Numbered from the stretch's first letter, positions 41,090-50,386 are shown. The stretch is 64,000 nt of DNA from Amycolatopsis sulphurea (GCF_002564045.1 NZ_PDJK01000001.1:1054001-1118000); one strand, 5' to 3'. Notes: generated by a model from the sequence alone, not told the origin. Made by a program: numbers and translations.

Positions 41090-42892
41090 ATGCACCATGA
41101 CCTTCCCGGAGGTCGGCGCGAGGAGGCCGACCCTTCAGCAACGAGCGGAGCAGGGCAGACGAGCGACGAGGAGGCCCGGCAGATCCGCTTTCTCGAGGAG
41201 GAAGTGGCGCTGCTGCGCCGCAGGCTCACCGATTCACCCCGCCAGAACCGCGTTCTGGAACAACGTCTCGCCGAGGCGACGGAACGGGTGAATCAGCTCA
41301 CCGAACGCAACACGAAACTGGTGGAGACCCTCCGTGAGGCCCGCGGTCAGCTGCTGGCCCTGCGCGAGGAGGTCGACCGGCTGGCGCAGCCACCGAGCGG
41401 CTACGGGGTGTTCGTCACCGCGTACGAGGACAACACGGTCGATGTGTACACCGCGGGCCGCAAGATGCGGGTCTCGGTCTCGCCCGCGGTGGAGATCTCC
41501 GAGCTGAGCCGCGGCCAGGCGCTGCGGCTCAACGAGGCGCTCACCGTCGTCGAGGGCGGGGATTTCGAGCGCACCGGCGAGGTGTGCGCGCTGCGCGAGG
41601 TGCTCGCCCCGGACGTCGAGGGCGCCAGCCCGCGGGCGCTCGTGGTCGGGCACGCGGACGAGGAACGGGTGGTGCTGCTGGCCGATCCGCTGGCCGGGCA
41701 GACGCTCAAACCCGGTGACTCGCTGCTGGTGGACTCGAAGGCGGGCTACGCCTACGAGCGGGTGCCGAAGGCCGAGGTCGAGGACCTCGTGCTGGAGGAG
41801 GTGCCGGACGTCCGCTACGAGGACATCGGCGGCCTGTCCCGGCAGATCGAGCAGATCCGCGACGCGGTGGAACTGCCGTTCCTGCACGCCGATCTCTACC
41901 AGCAGTACCAGTTGCGCCCGCCCAAGGGCGTGCTGCTCTACGGCCCGCCGGGCTGCGGGAAGACGCTGATCGCCAAGGCGGTGGCGAACTCCCTGGCCAA
42001 GAAGGTCGCGCAGGCCCGCGGTGAGGCGGAGGACGGCAAGTCCTACTTCCTCAACATCAAGGGCCCGGAGCTGCTGAACAAGTTCGTCGGCGAGACCGAG
42101 CGCTCGATCCGGCTGATCTTCCAGCGGGCCAGGGAAAAGGCCTCCGAGGGCACCCCGGTGATCGTGTTCTTCGACGAGATGGACTCGATTTTCCGCACCC
42201 GCGGTTCGGGCGTGTCCTCCGATGTGGAGACCACCATCGTGCCGCAGCTGCTGTCGGAGATCGACGGGGTCGAGGGGCTGGAGAACGTCATCGTCATCGG
42301 CGCCTCCAACCGCGAGGACATGATCGACCCGGCGATCCTGCGGCCCGGCAGGCTGGACGTGAAGATCAAGATCGAACGGCCGGATGCGGAGGGTGCCAAG
42401 GACATCTTCTCCAAGTACCTCGCCGAAGGCCTGCCGATCCACGCCGACGACCTCGCCGAGTTCGGCGGGGACCAGAAGGCCACCTTCGACGCGATGATCC
42501 AGCACACCGTGGAGCGGATGTACGAGGAGAGCGACGAGAACCGGTTCCTCGAGGTCACCTACGCCAACGGGGACAAGGAAGTGCTCTACTTCCGCGACTT
42601 CAACTCGGGCGCGATGATCCAGAACATCGTGGACCGGGCGAAGAAGTCGGCGATCAAGTCGGTGCTGGAGACCCAGCAGCCCGGCCTGCGCGTGCAGCAC
42701 CTGCTGGACGCGATCGTGGACGAGTTCGCGGAGAACGAGGACCTGCCCAACACCACCAACCCGGACGACTGGGCCCGGATCTCCGGCAAGAAGGGGGAGC
42801 GGATCGTCTACATCCGCACGCTCGTCACCGGTAAGAACCAGGAATCGGGGCGGGCGATCGACACCGCCACGAACACCGGTCAGTACCTGTAG
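41090..42892 (+). CDS. mpa: Proteasomal ATPase Mpa/ARC
   Basis: Hexameric ring ATPase that recognises Pup on tagged proteins, unfolds them and threads them into the 20S core. It is 600 residues from ATG 41090 (GGAGG, 6-base spacer). An N-terminal coiled coil (about 25-100) binds Pup. Two OB domains follow (about 105-245). The AAA domain has Walker A GPPGCGKT (about 285-292), Walker [13 protein letters not shown] and arginine-finger region [11 protein letters not shown]. It ends GQYL, the C-terminal tail that docks into the proteasome alpha ring. It lies 2.7 kb upstream of dop. Confidence 0.98.
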   Translation: MHHDLPGGRREEADPSATSGAGQTSDEEARQIRFLEEEVALLRRRLTDSPRQNRVLEQRLAEATERVNQLTERNTKLVETLREARGQLLALREEVDRLAQPPSGYGVFVTAYEDNTVDVYTAGRKMRVSVSPAVEISELSRGQALRLNEALTVVEGGDFERTGEVCALREVLAPDVEGASPRALVVGHADEERVVLLADPLAGQTLKPGDSLLVDSKAGYAYERVPKAEVEDLVLEEVPDVRYEDIGGLSRQIEQIRDAVELPFLHADLYQQYQLRPPKGVLLYGPPGCGKTLIAKAVANSLAKKVAQARGEAEDGKSYFLNIKGPELLNKFVGETERSIRLIFQRAREKASEGTPVIVFFDEMDSIFRTRGSGVSSDVETTIVPQLLSEIDGVEGLENVIVIGASNREDMIDPAILRPGRLDVKIKIERPDAEGAKDIFSKYLAEGLPIHADDLAEFGGDQKATFDAMIQHTVERMYEESDENRFLEVTYANGDKEVLYFRDFNSGAMIQNIVDRAKKSAIKSVLETQQPGLRVQHLLDAIVDEFAENEDLPNTTNPDDWARISGKKGERIVYIRTLVTGKNQESGRAIDTATNTGQYL

Positions 42893-42902
42893 GATACCCG
42901 CG

Positions 42903-42940
42903 TTCGAGGGCCTGCCGGCGTCGCCCGCCAGGCCCTCGAA
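42903..42940 (+). terminator. Terminator of mpa
   Basis: Perfect 12-bp stem TTCGAGGGCCTG / CAGGCCCTCGAA with a 14-base loop, starting 10 bases after the mpa stop. Confidence 0.7.
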
Positions 42941-43007
42941 GCGCGTTGTGAGGTAAATCACCCGGCGAATTTCGGGCCCTGCCAGGGAAGCCTGATCGGA
43001 GGACGGC

Positions 43008-43023
43008 GTATAACGACCTATAC
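43008..43023. promoter_or_regulatory. Palindromic operator candidate, upstream copy
   Basis: GTATAACGACCTATAC: GTATA-N6-TATAC, nine bases before the GTG of the small HTH gene and overlapping its -10 box TATACT. An almost identical site ends the gene (43366-43381). Confidence 0.55.
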
Positions 43024-43024
43024 T
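43019..43024 (+). promoter_or_regulatory. -10 box of a leaderless promoter (small HTH gene)
   Basis: TATACT eight bases before GTG 43033. It overlaps the palindrome at 43008-43023, so a protein bound there would block transcription. Confidence 0.45.
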
Positions 43025-43032
43025 CCGATGCT

Positions 43033-43371
43033 GTGAGCACTCATGACGCACGGCCACGTCCACCGGTCACCGAAGCCGACATCCTTGCCTGGCTGGAAAC
43101 CACGGCCGCAGCCGTCCAGGCGGGGGAGTTGAGTGCCACCGACCTCATCGAGTTGCTCGGCGAACTCCGCCGCGCCTCCGCAGCCTGCGCGGACGCCTCC
43201 GACTGGGCACTCCTCGCCGCCCGCGAAGAAGGCGCCAGCCTCCGCCAGATCGCCCCGGTCTTCGGCAAAGGCTACGTCCGGGCACCCGCCGCCCGCCTCG
43301 AAAAACTCCACCGCCAAGCCCAGAACTCCAGCCAATGGCTGGCCATCCTCCGTCACCAGCAAAGTGTATAA
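43033..43371 (+). CDS. Small putative HTH protein flanked by twin palindromes
   Basis: 112 residues from GTG 43033. I do not recognise a named family. The middle and end, SDWALLAAREEGASLRQIAPVFGKGYVRAPAARLEKLHRQA, have the length and pattern of a helix-turn-helix (a helix, GAS turn, then LRQIAPVFG and a basic helix). The N-terminal part (TEADILAWLETTAAAVQAGELSATDLIELLGELRRAS) is helical. A 16-base palindrome stands at its promoter, and a copy covers its stop codon and the start of the gap before the aldo/keto reductase. Autoregulation, and control of the next gene, are reasonable inferences. Confidence 0.7.
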   Translation: MSTHDARPRPPVTEADILAWLETTAAAVQAGELSATDLIELLGELRRASAACADASDWALLAAREEGASLRQIAPVFGKGYVRAPAARLEKLHRQAQNSSQWLAILRHQQSV

Positions 43372-43381
43372 CGGCCTATAC
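43366..43381. promoter_or_regulatory. Palindromic operator candidate, downstream copy
   Basis: GTATAACGGCCTATAC differs from the upstream copy by one base in the spacer. It spans the TAA of the HTH gene and lies about 67 bases ahead of the aldo/keto reductase start, so it may control that gene. Confidence 0.55.
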
Positions 43382-43448
43382 GGCCGACGACAGGTAAACG
43401 ATCTCACCGCTCACACAAACAAAAGACCGCAACGACAGGGGGGCTCTG

Positions 43449-44366
43449 ATGGAGCGCATCGCGGTGGGACTGGCCGCGCTCGGCCGTCCGGCCTATCTCA
43501 ACCTGGGCCGCGACCTGCCGCCGGAGCGGGATGTAGCCGCGATGCGCGCGGCGACCCACGCCGTGCTCGACGAGGCGTATCGGGCCGGGGTGCGCTGGGT
43601 CGACGTCGCGAGGTCCTACGGGCGCTCCGAAGAGTTCCTCGGCGACTGGCTCGCGGCGCGCGGGCATCAGGACGTCTTCGTGTCCAGCAAATGGGGTTAC
43701 CGCTACGTCGGGGACTGGCGGCTGGACGCCGAGGTGCACGAGGTCAAAGAGCACAGCCTGGCGCGGTTTACCGAGCAGTGGGCGCGGACCCGGGAACTGC
43801 TCGGCGCACAGGTCGGTCTTTACCAGGTTCATTCGCTCACTGTGGACAGTCCACTGTTCACAGATCGGCCGTTGCTCGACGCGCTCGCCGGGCTTTCCGC
43901 GTCGGGCGTCGAGGTCGGCTTCTCCACCTCCGGGTCGGCGCAGGCGGATGCGATGCGCCGGGCGTTCGAGCTGGAAGTGGGTGGGCAGCCGGTGTTTTCG
44001 GCGGTGCAGTCCACTTGGAACGTGCTCGAACCGTCCGCCGGAGCCGCGCTGGCGGAGGCCCGGGCGGCGGGGAACCGCGTGCTGGTGAAGGAAACCCTGG
44101 CGAATGGGCGGCTCGCGGTGGCAGCGCCGGAGCCGGTGCGCCGGCTGGCGGCCGAGCATGGGGTGGGGCCGGATGCGGTGGCGGTGGCCGCGGTGCTCGC
44201 GCAGGAGTGGGTGTCGGTGGCGGTGCTCGGGCCGTCGAGTCCGGCGCAGCTGAGGGCGAACCTGGCGGCGGTGCGGGTGCCGCGTGCGGGGCTGGCCGCG
44301 TTGTCGGGGTTGGCGGAGGATCCGCGGGAGTATTGGGCGCAGCGGTCCCACCTTCGGTGGAATTGA
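43449..44366 (+). CDS. Aldo/keto reductase
   Basis: A 305-residue (beta/alpha)8 oxidoreductase using NADPH. Catalytic residues: Asp in GVRWVDVARSYGRSEEFLGDWL (Asp and Tyr), Lys in VFVSSKWGYR, and His in LYQVHSLTVDSP. The cofactor end is AVLGPSSPAQLRANL. The substrate is unknown. A run of Gs (GGGGGG) before CTCTG provides a ribosome site ahead of ATG 43449. It follows the small HTH gene and its downstream palindrome, suggesting joint regulation. Confidence 0.92.
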   Translation: MERIAVGLAALGRPAYLNLGRDLPPERDVAAMRAATHAVLDEAYRAGVRWVDVARSYGRSEEFLGDWLAARGHQDVFVSSKWGYRYVGDWRLDAEVHEVKEHSLARFTEQWARTRELLGAQVGLYQVHSLTVDSPLFTDRPLLDALAGLSASGVEVGFSTSGSAQADAMRRAFELEVGGQPVFSAVQSTWNVLEPSAGAALAEARAAGNRVLVKETLANGRLAVAAPEPVRRLAAEHGVGPDAVAVAAVLAQEWVSVAVLGPSSPAQLRANLAAVRVPRAGLAALSGLAEDPREYWAQRSHLRWN

Positions 44367-44438
44367 GCTGCTGCACTACTCTCGGGCGCATCGCGCGCCC
44401 GGGGGTGGCCCGGCCGCGGAGCGTGCGGAGGGGTCCGG

Positions 44439-45056
44439 GTGCGTCATCGGCAGGTTCCGGCGGTGGCCGTCCTGGTCGGGCTGGGGGCGCTGACTCTGGC
44501 CGGCTGCGGGAACCGGCCGAACAATCTCGAGACCTATTACGACGATCCCTCGCCTGTTCCGGAGACGAGCAGTGCCCCGGTGCGTCCGTCTGCCTCGGTC
44601 GTGACGCCGACGCCGTCGCGGGTGGCGGTCGATCCGCGCGTGGTGGTGCTGTCCGATGAGGACGTTGCGGAGGAAGGCGTGCGGCCCGGTGGTGGCCGGG
44701 TTTCCGGGTGTCTGGGCGGGCTTGCCGCCGGTGTGCGGCAGTCGGCGAGCTGGGTGTATCCGAGTGGTTCGGTGCTGACGAACGAGGTGACGGTTTACCC
44801 GGATCGGGCGGGTGCGGTGGTGGTGTCGGGTGCGAGGTGTGGTGGTGTGGTTGTGTCGTTGCCGGTCGCGGAGGGGCTGGCGGCGCAGCGGGCGTGGTGC
44901 GAGGGTGCGACGTGTTCGGTGTTGCTGGCCAAGGGAAATGTGGTGTCGGCGTTGAGCGTCGCGGCGAGTACGCCGGCGCGGGCGCAGGATGCGGCGAAGC
45001 GGCTGGTGCCGAAGCTCGCGGCGAAGCTGGCTGGGGTTGCGTCGGTTCAGCCGTAG
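44439..45056 (+). CDS. Hypothetical lipoprotein
   Basis: 205 residues from GTG 44439. A lipoprotein signal ends LTLAGC (Cys 23), followed by a Pro/Ser/Thr linker. A domain with VVVLSDEDVAEEGVRPGGGRVSGCLGGL and paired cysteines follows (SGARCGG, AWCEGATC). I do not recognise the family. Its 3' end overlaps the true end of the convergent NUDIX gene by about 10 bases. Confidence 0.75.
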   Translation: MRHRQVPAVAVLVGLGALTLAGCGNRPNNLETYYDDPSPVPETSSAPVRPSASVVTPTPSRVAVDPRVVVLSDEDVAEEGVRPGGGRVSGCLGGLAAGVRQSASWVYPSGSVLTNEVTVYPDRAGAVVVSGARCGGVVVSLPVAEGLAAQRAWCEGATCSVLLAKGNVVSALSVAASTPARAQDAAKRLVPKLAAKLAGVASVQP

Positions 45057-45560
45057 CGGCGGAACCATTCCTGGATACCTGCGCGGCCGTCGGGGACGAA
45101 AGGGCGGGCGGGGGTCGTCGATCCAGGCGAGCAGCTGGTCCAGGGGTAGCCAGTGGCCTTCGGCGATTTCCTCGGGCTGGTGGCGGATCGGGCCGTCCCA
45201 GCGGACTTCGTAGGCGAAGTTGTGGCAGTGGATGGTGCCTTCGTCGTAGACGTGGGTGAACAGGGCCACGGGTTCCACTCCGTGGATGCCGAGTTCTTCG
45301 GCGAGTTCGCGGCGGGCGCAGGCGGCCGGGGTTTCGCCCGCGGCGACGACTCCGCCTGCCCAGCAGTCCCAGGTGGCGGGGAAGGTGTCCTTGCCGGCGG
45401 TGCGCAGGTGCACGTACACCGACCGGCCGTCGCCTGATCGGACGAGTACGACGCAGGCCGCGTGCCAGAGGCCTTCGGCGCGGACGCGGGAGCGGAGGGC
45501 CTGACCGGTCACGTGGCCGTGCTGGTCATAGAGGGCAACGAGTTCGTCACTGCCTGGCAT
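45047..45560 (-). CDS. NUDIX hydrolase with a C-terminal frameshift
   Basis: Hydrolyses a nucleoside diphosphate-linked compound, of the isopentenyl-isomerase-like/YfcD branch ([32 protein letters not shown]). The NUDIX box is intact: [24 protein letters not shown]. The start is ATG 45560 (MPGSDE). After [12 protein letters not shown] the frame runs on, antisense to the lipoprotein gene, to 44376. If one T of the TTT at about 45106-45109 is removed, it reads [17 protein letters not shown] and stops at 45047-45049, the expected end. Either a recent frameshift or a sequencing error; the enzyme core is unaffected. Confidence 0.85.
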
Positions 45561-45588
45561 GGGGGCATCGTCGCACGCGGCCACCCCG

Positions 45589-45594
45589 TAGGGT
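45589..45594 (+). promoter_or_regulatory. -10 box of a leaderless promoter (dop)
   Basis: TAGGGT seven bases before the dop ATG at 45602. The intervening GGAGG is only two bases from the ATG, too close for normal use. Confidence 0.45.
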
Positions 45595-45601
45595 GGAGGA
45601 C

Positions 45602-47104
45602 ATGCGTCGGATCATGGGAACCGAAGTCGAATACGGCATCGCCGTGCCCGGGGATGCCACGGCGAACCCGGTGCTCACCTCGACCCAGGTGGTGCTGGCC
45701 TACGCGGCCGCGGCGGAGATTCCGCGGGCGCGCCGGGCGCGCTGGGATTACGAGGTGGAGTCGCCGCTGCGGGATGCGCGCGGGTTCGATCTCAGCGGTC
45801 CGGGCGGTCCGGGGCACGATCCGGACGTGGAGGATCTGGGGGCGGCGAACGTCATCCTGACCAATGGTGCGCGGTTGTATGTGGACCATGCGCATCCGGA
45901 GTATTCGGCGCCGGAGGTCACGAACGCGCGGGATGCGGTGATCTGGGACAAGGCGGGCGAGCGGGTGATGGAGGAGGCCGCGTTGAAGGCGGCCACCGTG
46001 CCCGGGCAGCCGCCGTTGCAGTTGTACAAGAACAACGTGGACGGCAAGGGCGCCAGCTACGGGACGCATGAGAACTATCTGATGGCGCGGTCGACGCCGT
46101 TCACCGCGGTGATCGCGGGGTTGACGCCGTTCTTCGCGTCGCGGCAGGTGATATGCGGGTCCGGCCGGGTGGGGATCGGGCAGCAGAGCGAGGAGGCGGG
46201 GTTCCAGCTCTCGCAGCGGGCGGATTACATCGAGGTCGAGGTCGGGCTGGAGACCACGCTCAAGCGCGGGATCATCAATACCCGGGACGAGCCGCATGCG
46301 GATGCGGACAAGTACCGGCGGCTGCATGTGATCGTGGGGGATGCGAATCTGGCGGAGTATTCGACCTATCTGAAGGTCGGGACGACGGCGCTGGTGCTGG
46401 ATCTGATCGAGGCGGGGATCCGGTTCGACGATCTGAAGCTGGACGAGCCGGTGCGGGCGGTGCACCGGATCAGTCACGATCCGGCGTTGAAGGCGAAGGT
46501 GGAGCTGGCGAACGGGAAGAAGTTCACCGGGTTGGACCTGCAGTACGCCTATCACGAGGTGGCGACGGCGAATCTGGAGCGGATCGGGGCGGACGAGGCG
46601 GGCAAGGAGGTCCTGCGGGTCTGGGGTGAGGTGCTGGACGCGTTGTCGCGGGATCCGGCGGAGTGCGCGGATCGGCTGGACTGGCCGGCGAAGCTGCGGT
46701 TGCTGGAGGGGTTCCGGGAGCGGGACGGGCTGGGCTGGGGTGCGCCGCGGTTGCGGCTGGTGGATCTGCAGTATTCGGACGTGCGGCTGGCGAAGGGGCT
46801 GTACAACCGGCTGGTCGCGCGGGGTTCGATGAAGCGGCTGGTGACCGAGGAGCAGGTGCGGGCGGCGGTGACCACGCCGCCATCGGATACCCGGGCGTAT
46901 TTCCGGGGGCGGGCGCTGGAGAAGTATGCGGCTTCGATCGCGGCGGCCTCGTGGGATTCGGTGATTTTCGATGTGGGCCGGGAGTCGCTGGTGCGGATTC
47001 CGACGCTGGAGCCGTTGCGGGGGACGAAGGCGCATGTGGGGAGGTTGCTGGACGCGTCGGCTACGGCGGAGGAGCTGGTCGAGGCGATCACCGGTTCGGA
47101 CTAG
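45602..47104 (+). CDS. dop: Depupylase/Pup deamidase
   Basis: Removes Pup from tagged proteins and, where Pup ends in Gln, deamidates it. It is 500 residues, glutamine-synthetase fold. [18 protein letters not shown] holds the metal Glu (about 8), and Asp 95 in [11 protein letters not shown] is the catalytic Asp. The Dop-specific loop ([21 protein letters not shown], about 63-84) is present and separates it from Paf[20 protein letters not shown] and [10 protein letters not shown] are further active-site strands. An in-frame GTG nine bases upstream is less likely. Followed by pup, prcB and prcA. Confidence 0.97.
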   Translation: MRRIMGTEVEYGIAVPGDATANPVLTSTQVVLAYAAAAEIPRARRARWDYEVESPLRDARGFDLSGPGGPGHDPDVEDLGAANVILTNGARLYVDHAHPEYSAPEVTNARDAVIWDKAGERVMEEAALKAATVPGQPPLQLYKNNVDGKGASYGTHENYLMARSTPFTAVIAGLTPFFASRQVICGSGRVGIGQQSEEAGFQLSQRADYIEVEVGLETTLKRGIINTRDEPHADADKYRRLHVIVGDANLAEYSTYLKVGTTALVLDLIEAGIRFDDLKLDEPVRAVHRISHDPALKAKVELANGKKFTGLDLQYAYHEVATANLERIGADEAGKEVLRVWGEVLDALSRDPAECADRLDWPAKLRLLEGFRERDGLGWGAPRLRLVDLQYSDVRLAKGLYNRLVARGSMKRLVTEEQVRAAVTTPPSDTRAYFRGRALEKYAASIAAASWDSVIFDVGRESLVRIPTLEPLRGTKAHVGRLLDASATAEELVEAITGSD

Positions 47105-47193
47105 GCCGAAACCGGGCGGGCCGGGCGCGGGGGGCGCCGATTGTCGGTCCCGCTGGGTAGGCTTAGGGCCAGTGGCCACACCAGGGAGGCGAC

Positions 47194-47406
47194 ATGGCGC
47201 AAGAGCGAGTCGACAAGCACAGCGACGACGAAGGCTATGACAGCGGCTACGAGAGCGGCCCTGAGGACGACGCGGCCGCTGCCGGTCAGGAGCGGCGCGA
47301 GAAGCTCGGCGAGGACGTGGACACGATCCTGGACGAGATCGACGGCGTGCTGGAGGAGAACGCCGAGGACTTCGTTCGCGCGTACGTGCAGAAGGGCGGC
47401 GAGTAG
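47194..47406 (+). CDS. pup: Prokaryotic ubiquitin-like protein
   Basis: A 70-residue intrinsically disordered tag covalently attached to lysines of target proteins. GGGAGG stands before the ATG. The N-terminal half is acidic and disordered. The Mpa-binding helix is REKLGEDVDTILDEIDGVLEENAEDFVRAYVQKGGE. The last residues are GGE, not GGQ as in mycobacteria, so the ligatable Glu is genome-encoded and needs no deamidation. TAGGCT (47158-47163) may give it a promoter separate from dop. Confidence 0.98.
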   Translation: MAQERVDKHSDDEGYDSGYESGPEDDAAAAGQERREKLGEDVDTILDEIDGVLEENAEDFVRAYVQKGGE

Positions 47407-47533
47407 CCGCGGCCCGTGGTGCCGGGTCCGGAGTGGGGCCGGTGCCGCGGGGCAGGAGGCAAGCCCGGTGCCGCCGGTGCCCTGAGGGTGCCGGCGGTGC
47501 GGGATCACGGGAGAGATGGGAACCAGAGCACGT

Positions 47534-48394
47534 ATGGACAACACCTCCGCTGGGGCGGGTTTTTCCGGGCCTGGCCTGCCGTCGGCGTACTTCTCGCCGG
47601 TTTCGTCGTCGTTCGCGGATTTCCTGCGGGTGGCCGCGCCGGAGTTGCTGCCGGCGCGGCGGGTGCCGGCGGGTGCGGGGCTGGATGTGCCGCACGGGAC
47701 GACGATCGTGGCGCTGACGTTCGCGGGCGGGGTGCTGATCGCGGGTGACCGGCGGGCGACGTCGGGGAATCTGATCGCGAGCCGGGACATCGAGAAGGTG
47801 CACGTCACCGACGAGTATTCAGCGGTGGGCATCGCCGGTACGGCGGGGCTGGCGGTGGAGCTGGTCCGGTTGTACGCGGTGGAGCTGGCGCACTACGAGA
47901 AGATCGAGGGTGTGTCGCTGTCGCTGGACGGCAAGACGAACAAGCTGGCCGGGATGGTGAAGGCCAATCTGGACATGGCGCTGGCGGGGCTGGCCGTGGT
48001 GCCGTTGTTCGTGGGGTACGACCTGGAGGCCGAGGACGCGAAGCATGCGGGCCGGATCGTGTCCTATGATCCGGCGGGTGGCCGGTATGAGGAGAACGCC
48101 GGGTTCGCGGGGGTCGGGTCGGGTTCGCTGTTCGCGAAGTCGGCGTTGAAGAAGCTGTACGACCCGGATGCGGACGAGGAAGCGGCGGTGCGGACCGCGG
48201 TGGAGGCGTTGTACGACGCGGCGGATGACGACACCGCGAGTGGTGGGCCGGATCTGGTGCGGCGGATTTTTCCGAGTGTCATCACGATCACCGCGGAGCA
48301 GGGTGCGGTGCAGGTGCCCGCGGAGCGGACCGCGGTGGTGGCGGAGGCGGTGGTGGCCGGCCGGGCCGAGCGCAATCACCATCGGCCGGTGTGA
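47534..48394 (+). CDS. prcB: Proteasome beta subunit
   Basis: Catalytic subunit of the 20S core. Processing of the 55-residue propeptide after DVPHG exposes Thr 56 of [21 protein letters not shown], the N-terminal nucleophile; the Asp and Arg of AGDRR and later [13 protein letters not shown] are conserved. The start is ATG 47534 (MDNTSAG, 286 residues). ATG 47516 (MGTRARMDN) is in frame and also possible. It is 128 bases after pup and 67 bases before prcA. Confidence 0.96.
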   Translation: MDNTSAGAGFSGPGLPSAYFSPVSSSFADFLRVAAPELLPARRVPAGAGLDVPHGTTIVALTFAGGVLIAGDRRATSGNLIASRDIEKVHVTDEYSAVGIAGTAGLAVELVRLYAVELAHYEKIEGVSLSLDGKTNKLAGMVKANLDMALAGLAVVPLFVGYDLEAEDAKHAGRIVSYDPAGGRYEENAGFAGVGSGSLFAKSALKKLYDPDADEEAAVRTAVEALYDAADDDTASGGPDLVRRIFPSVITITAEQGAVQVPAERTAVVAEAVVAGRAERNHHRPV

Positions 48395-48461
48395 GGCCGT
48401 TGATGTTCCTGCACGCTGATCATTCGAGCGCCGGTACGCCGGAGAACGTGGAGCCGACACC

Positions 48462-49226
48462 GTGACGATGCCGTTGTATGCCTCTCCCGAGCAGTTGATG
48501 CGGGAGCGCTCCGAGCTGGCGCGGAAGGGGATTTCGCGCGGCCGCAGTGTGGTGGTGCTGAAGTATTCCGGCGGGGTGCTGTTCGTGGCGGAGAATCCGT
48601 CGGCGACCTTGCACAAGGTGTCGGAGATCTATGACCGGATCGGGTTCGCCGCGGTGGGCCGGTATTCGGAGTTCGAGAATCTGCGGGTGGCCGGGATCCG
48701 GCATGCGGATTTGAAGGGGTATCAGTACGACCGGCGGGATGTGAGTGCGCGGGCGCTGGCGAATGCGTACGCGGCGTCGCTGGGCAGTATCTTCACCGAG
48801 CAGCTGAAGCCGTTCGAGGTGGAGGTGTGCGTGGCGGAGGTGGGGGCGACCGCGGCGGAGGATCAGCTGTACCGGTTGACGTTCGACGGGTCGATTTTCG
48901 ATGAGTCGCCGTTCGTGGTGATGGGTGGTCAGACGGAGCCGATCAGCGCGAAGCTGAAGGATTCGGTGGATCCCGGGCATGATCTGCCGGTGGCGCTGGC
49001 GACCGCGATCGAGGGGTTGCGGGCGAGTGCGACCTCGTCGAACGGGAATGGTGCGGCGGCGGAGGCGGATCAGATCAAGCTGGAGGTGGCGGTCCTGGAC
49101 CGGGCTCGTCCGCGGCGGGCGTTCCGGCGGTTGTCCGGTGCGGCGCTGGAGGCGTTGTTGCCCGCGCCGCAGAAGGATGAGGCTGCCGGCGAGGATGCGC
49201 CGGAGGGTGGCGCCGCGCCGGAGTGA
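48462..49226 (+). CDS. prcA: Proteasome alpha subunit
   Basis: Non-catalytic ring that gates the 20S core and receives the tail of Mpa. It is 254 residues from GTG 48462 (GGAG, 8-base spacer). The N-terminal gate helix is [42 protein letters not shown]. No N-terminal Thr nucleophile is present, as expected for alpha. It has the variable, acidic C-terminus usual in actinobacteria ([16 protein letters not shown]). Last gene of the dop-pup-prcBA group; a terminator follows. Confidence 0.96.
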   Translation: MTMPLYASPEQLMRERSELARKGISRGRSVVVLKYSGGVLFVAENPSATLHKVSEIYDRIGFAAVGRYSEFENLRVAGIRHADLKGYQYDRRDVSARALANAYAASLGSIFTEQLKPFEVEVCVAEVGATAAEDQLYRLTFDGSIFDESPFVVMGGQTEPISAKLKDSVDPGHDLPVALATAIEGLRASATSSNGNGAAAEADQIKLEVAVLDRARPRRAFRRLSGAALEALLPAPQKDEAAGEDAPEGGAAPE

Positions 49227-49239
49227 TCGTGGTGTGCTG

Positions 49240-49275
49240 AGAGGGGGTCGTCCGCGGGTGCGGGCGGCCCCCTCT
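49240..49275. terminator. Terminator between prcA and the P450 gene
   Basis: A 16-bp stem (AGAGGGGGTCGTCCGC with GCGGGCGGCCCCCTCT; two G-U pairs) and a 4-base loop, 13 bases after prcA and 11 bases from the end of the convergent P450 gene. It would serve both transcripts. Confidence 0.7.
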
Positions 49276-49286
49276 GTATGGGGTGG

Positions 49287-50333
49287 TCAGGGTTGGCGGA
49301 TGACGTGGACGTCGGATACTTCGAGGAGTCCGTGGAGGTGGACACGGGCGCGGGTCTGGCGGGGGTCGATGGTGAGCCGGTCGCGGCGGGCAAGGTGGAG
49401 CAGACGGGTGGCCAGTGGCAGGACGAGGTGCCTGCCCCAGCAGCGTTCGCCGGCGTGGCCGAAGGGCAGGTATCCGGGGTGGTCGTCGGGGTCGAGGTGG
49501 CGCCAGCGGGCCGGTCGGTAGGTGTCGGGGTTGGTCCAGTGGGCCGGGTCGCGGTGGCTGAGCAGGGGGAGTAGGAGGAGGTCGTCGTCCGGGCGGAGGT
49601 GGGGGGACAGGGGCGGGAATTCGGGGGAGTGCCGGCGGAGGATGTTCCAGGAGGGTGGGAGCAGCCGGAGGGTTTCGTGCAGGATGTGTTCGGTGGGGGT
49701 GTCGTCGTCGAGGGGGGCGGCGAGCCAGAGGGCGTTGGTGACGAGGGCGGCGACGGTGAAGCAGATCGGTGCGGTCATGCGGCGGTAGAGGTAGAGGGCG
49801 AAGCGGCGTTCGGCGTAGGTGTCGGCTTTCTGCACGGTGGTGGCCAAAGTGGACAGTGCGGTGCGGTGGCGGGGTCCGGGGCGGAGTGCGGCTGCTGCGA
49901 CGACGGCTGCCCAGGTGAATTTCGGGGTGAGTTCGAGGCGGCGATCGGCGAGAGCGCGCAGGGCGGGTCGTTCCGGGCCGAAGACGAGTTCGCGCAGGTA
50001 CTTGTGCGGTGTTCGGGGCCAGGTGCCGGTGAGGTCGGGGGTGCCGAGGGGCTGGTCGAGTGCGGTGCGGACGTCCGCGCCGAGGGCACGCATCAGGGTG
50101 GCGGATTCGGGCCGGGTGATCGGGCGGCCGAGGACCGGTTTGAAGGTGGGGCGTTCTTCGGCTCCGGCGGGCCGGCTGCGCAGCACCGAATCCATCAGCG
50201 CGGCGCCGGCGATGCCGACGGTGTCCGGTTCCAGGCGGAAGAGGGTTTGCCCACGGAAACGGTCGAGAAGTTCGTGTATTCGGGGGGTGAAAATGACGGT
50301 TCGTGCGTTTTCGTCGCGGGCGGGAACGGTCAC
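49287..50333 (-). CDS. Atropopeptide-type cytochrome P450
   Basis: Predicted to form the C-C and C-N cross-links between aromatic side chains of the peptide encoded just upstream. It starts at GTG 50333 (AGAAGGAG, 5-base spacer): 348 residues, short for a P450. Haem ligand Cys 298 lies in FGHAGERCWG (291-300). The ExxR pair is Glu 220 and Arg 223 (HETLRLLPPSW); PARW of the meander is at 275-278. The I-helix region (about 185-207) reads CFTVAALVTNALWLAA and lacks the usual acid-Thr pair (GxDT). No redox partner gene is adjacent. A radical-coupling rather than hydroxylating role would fit; the family assignment rests mainly on the neighbouring precursor. Confidence 0.9.
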   Translation of the reverse strand: MTVPARDENARTVIFTPRIHELLDRFRGQTLFRLEPDTVGIAGAALMDSVLRSRPAGAEERPTFKPVLGRPITRPESATLMRALGADVRTALDQPLGTPDLTGTWPRTPHKYLRELVFGPERPALRALADRRLELTPKFTWAAVVAAAALRPGPRHRTALSTLATTVQKADTYAERRFALYLYRRMTAPICFTVAALVTNALWLAAPLDDDTPTEHILHETLRLLPPSWNILRRHSPEFPPLSPHLRPDDDLLLLPLLSHRDPAHWTNPDTYRPARWRHLDPDDHPGYLPFGHAGERCWGRHLVLPLATRLLHLARRDRLTIDPRQTRARVHLHGLLEVSDVHVIRQP

Positions 50334-50350
50334 CGAAGCTCCTTCTCGCC

Positions 50351-50386
50351 GTGTGGGGTGGCGACGCGGACGCCGCCACCCCACAC
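50351..50386 (-). promoter_or_regulatory. Hairpin between precursor and P450, probable attenuator
   Basis: Perfect 13-bp stem GTGTGGGGTGGCG / CGCCACCCCACAC with a 10-base loop. It lies 13 bases after the precursor stop and 17 bases before the P450 start. In RiPP operons such hairpins let part of the transcription stop, giving more precursor than enzyme, and protect the short message. It could also be a simple terminator if the P450 had its own promoter. Confidence 0.6.
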
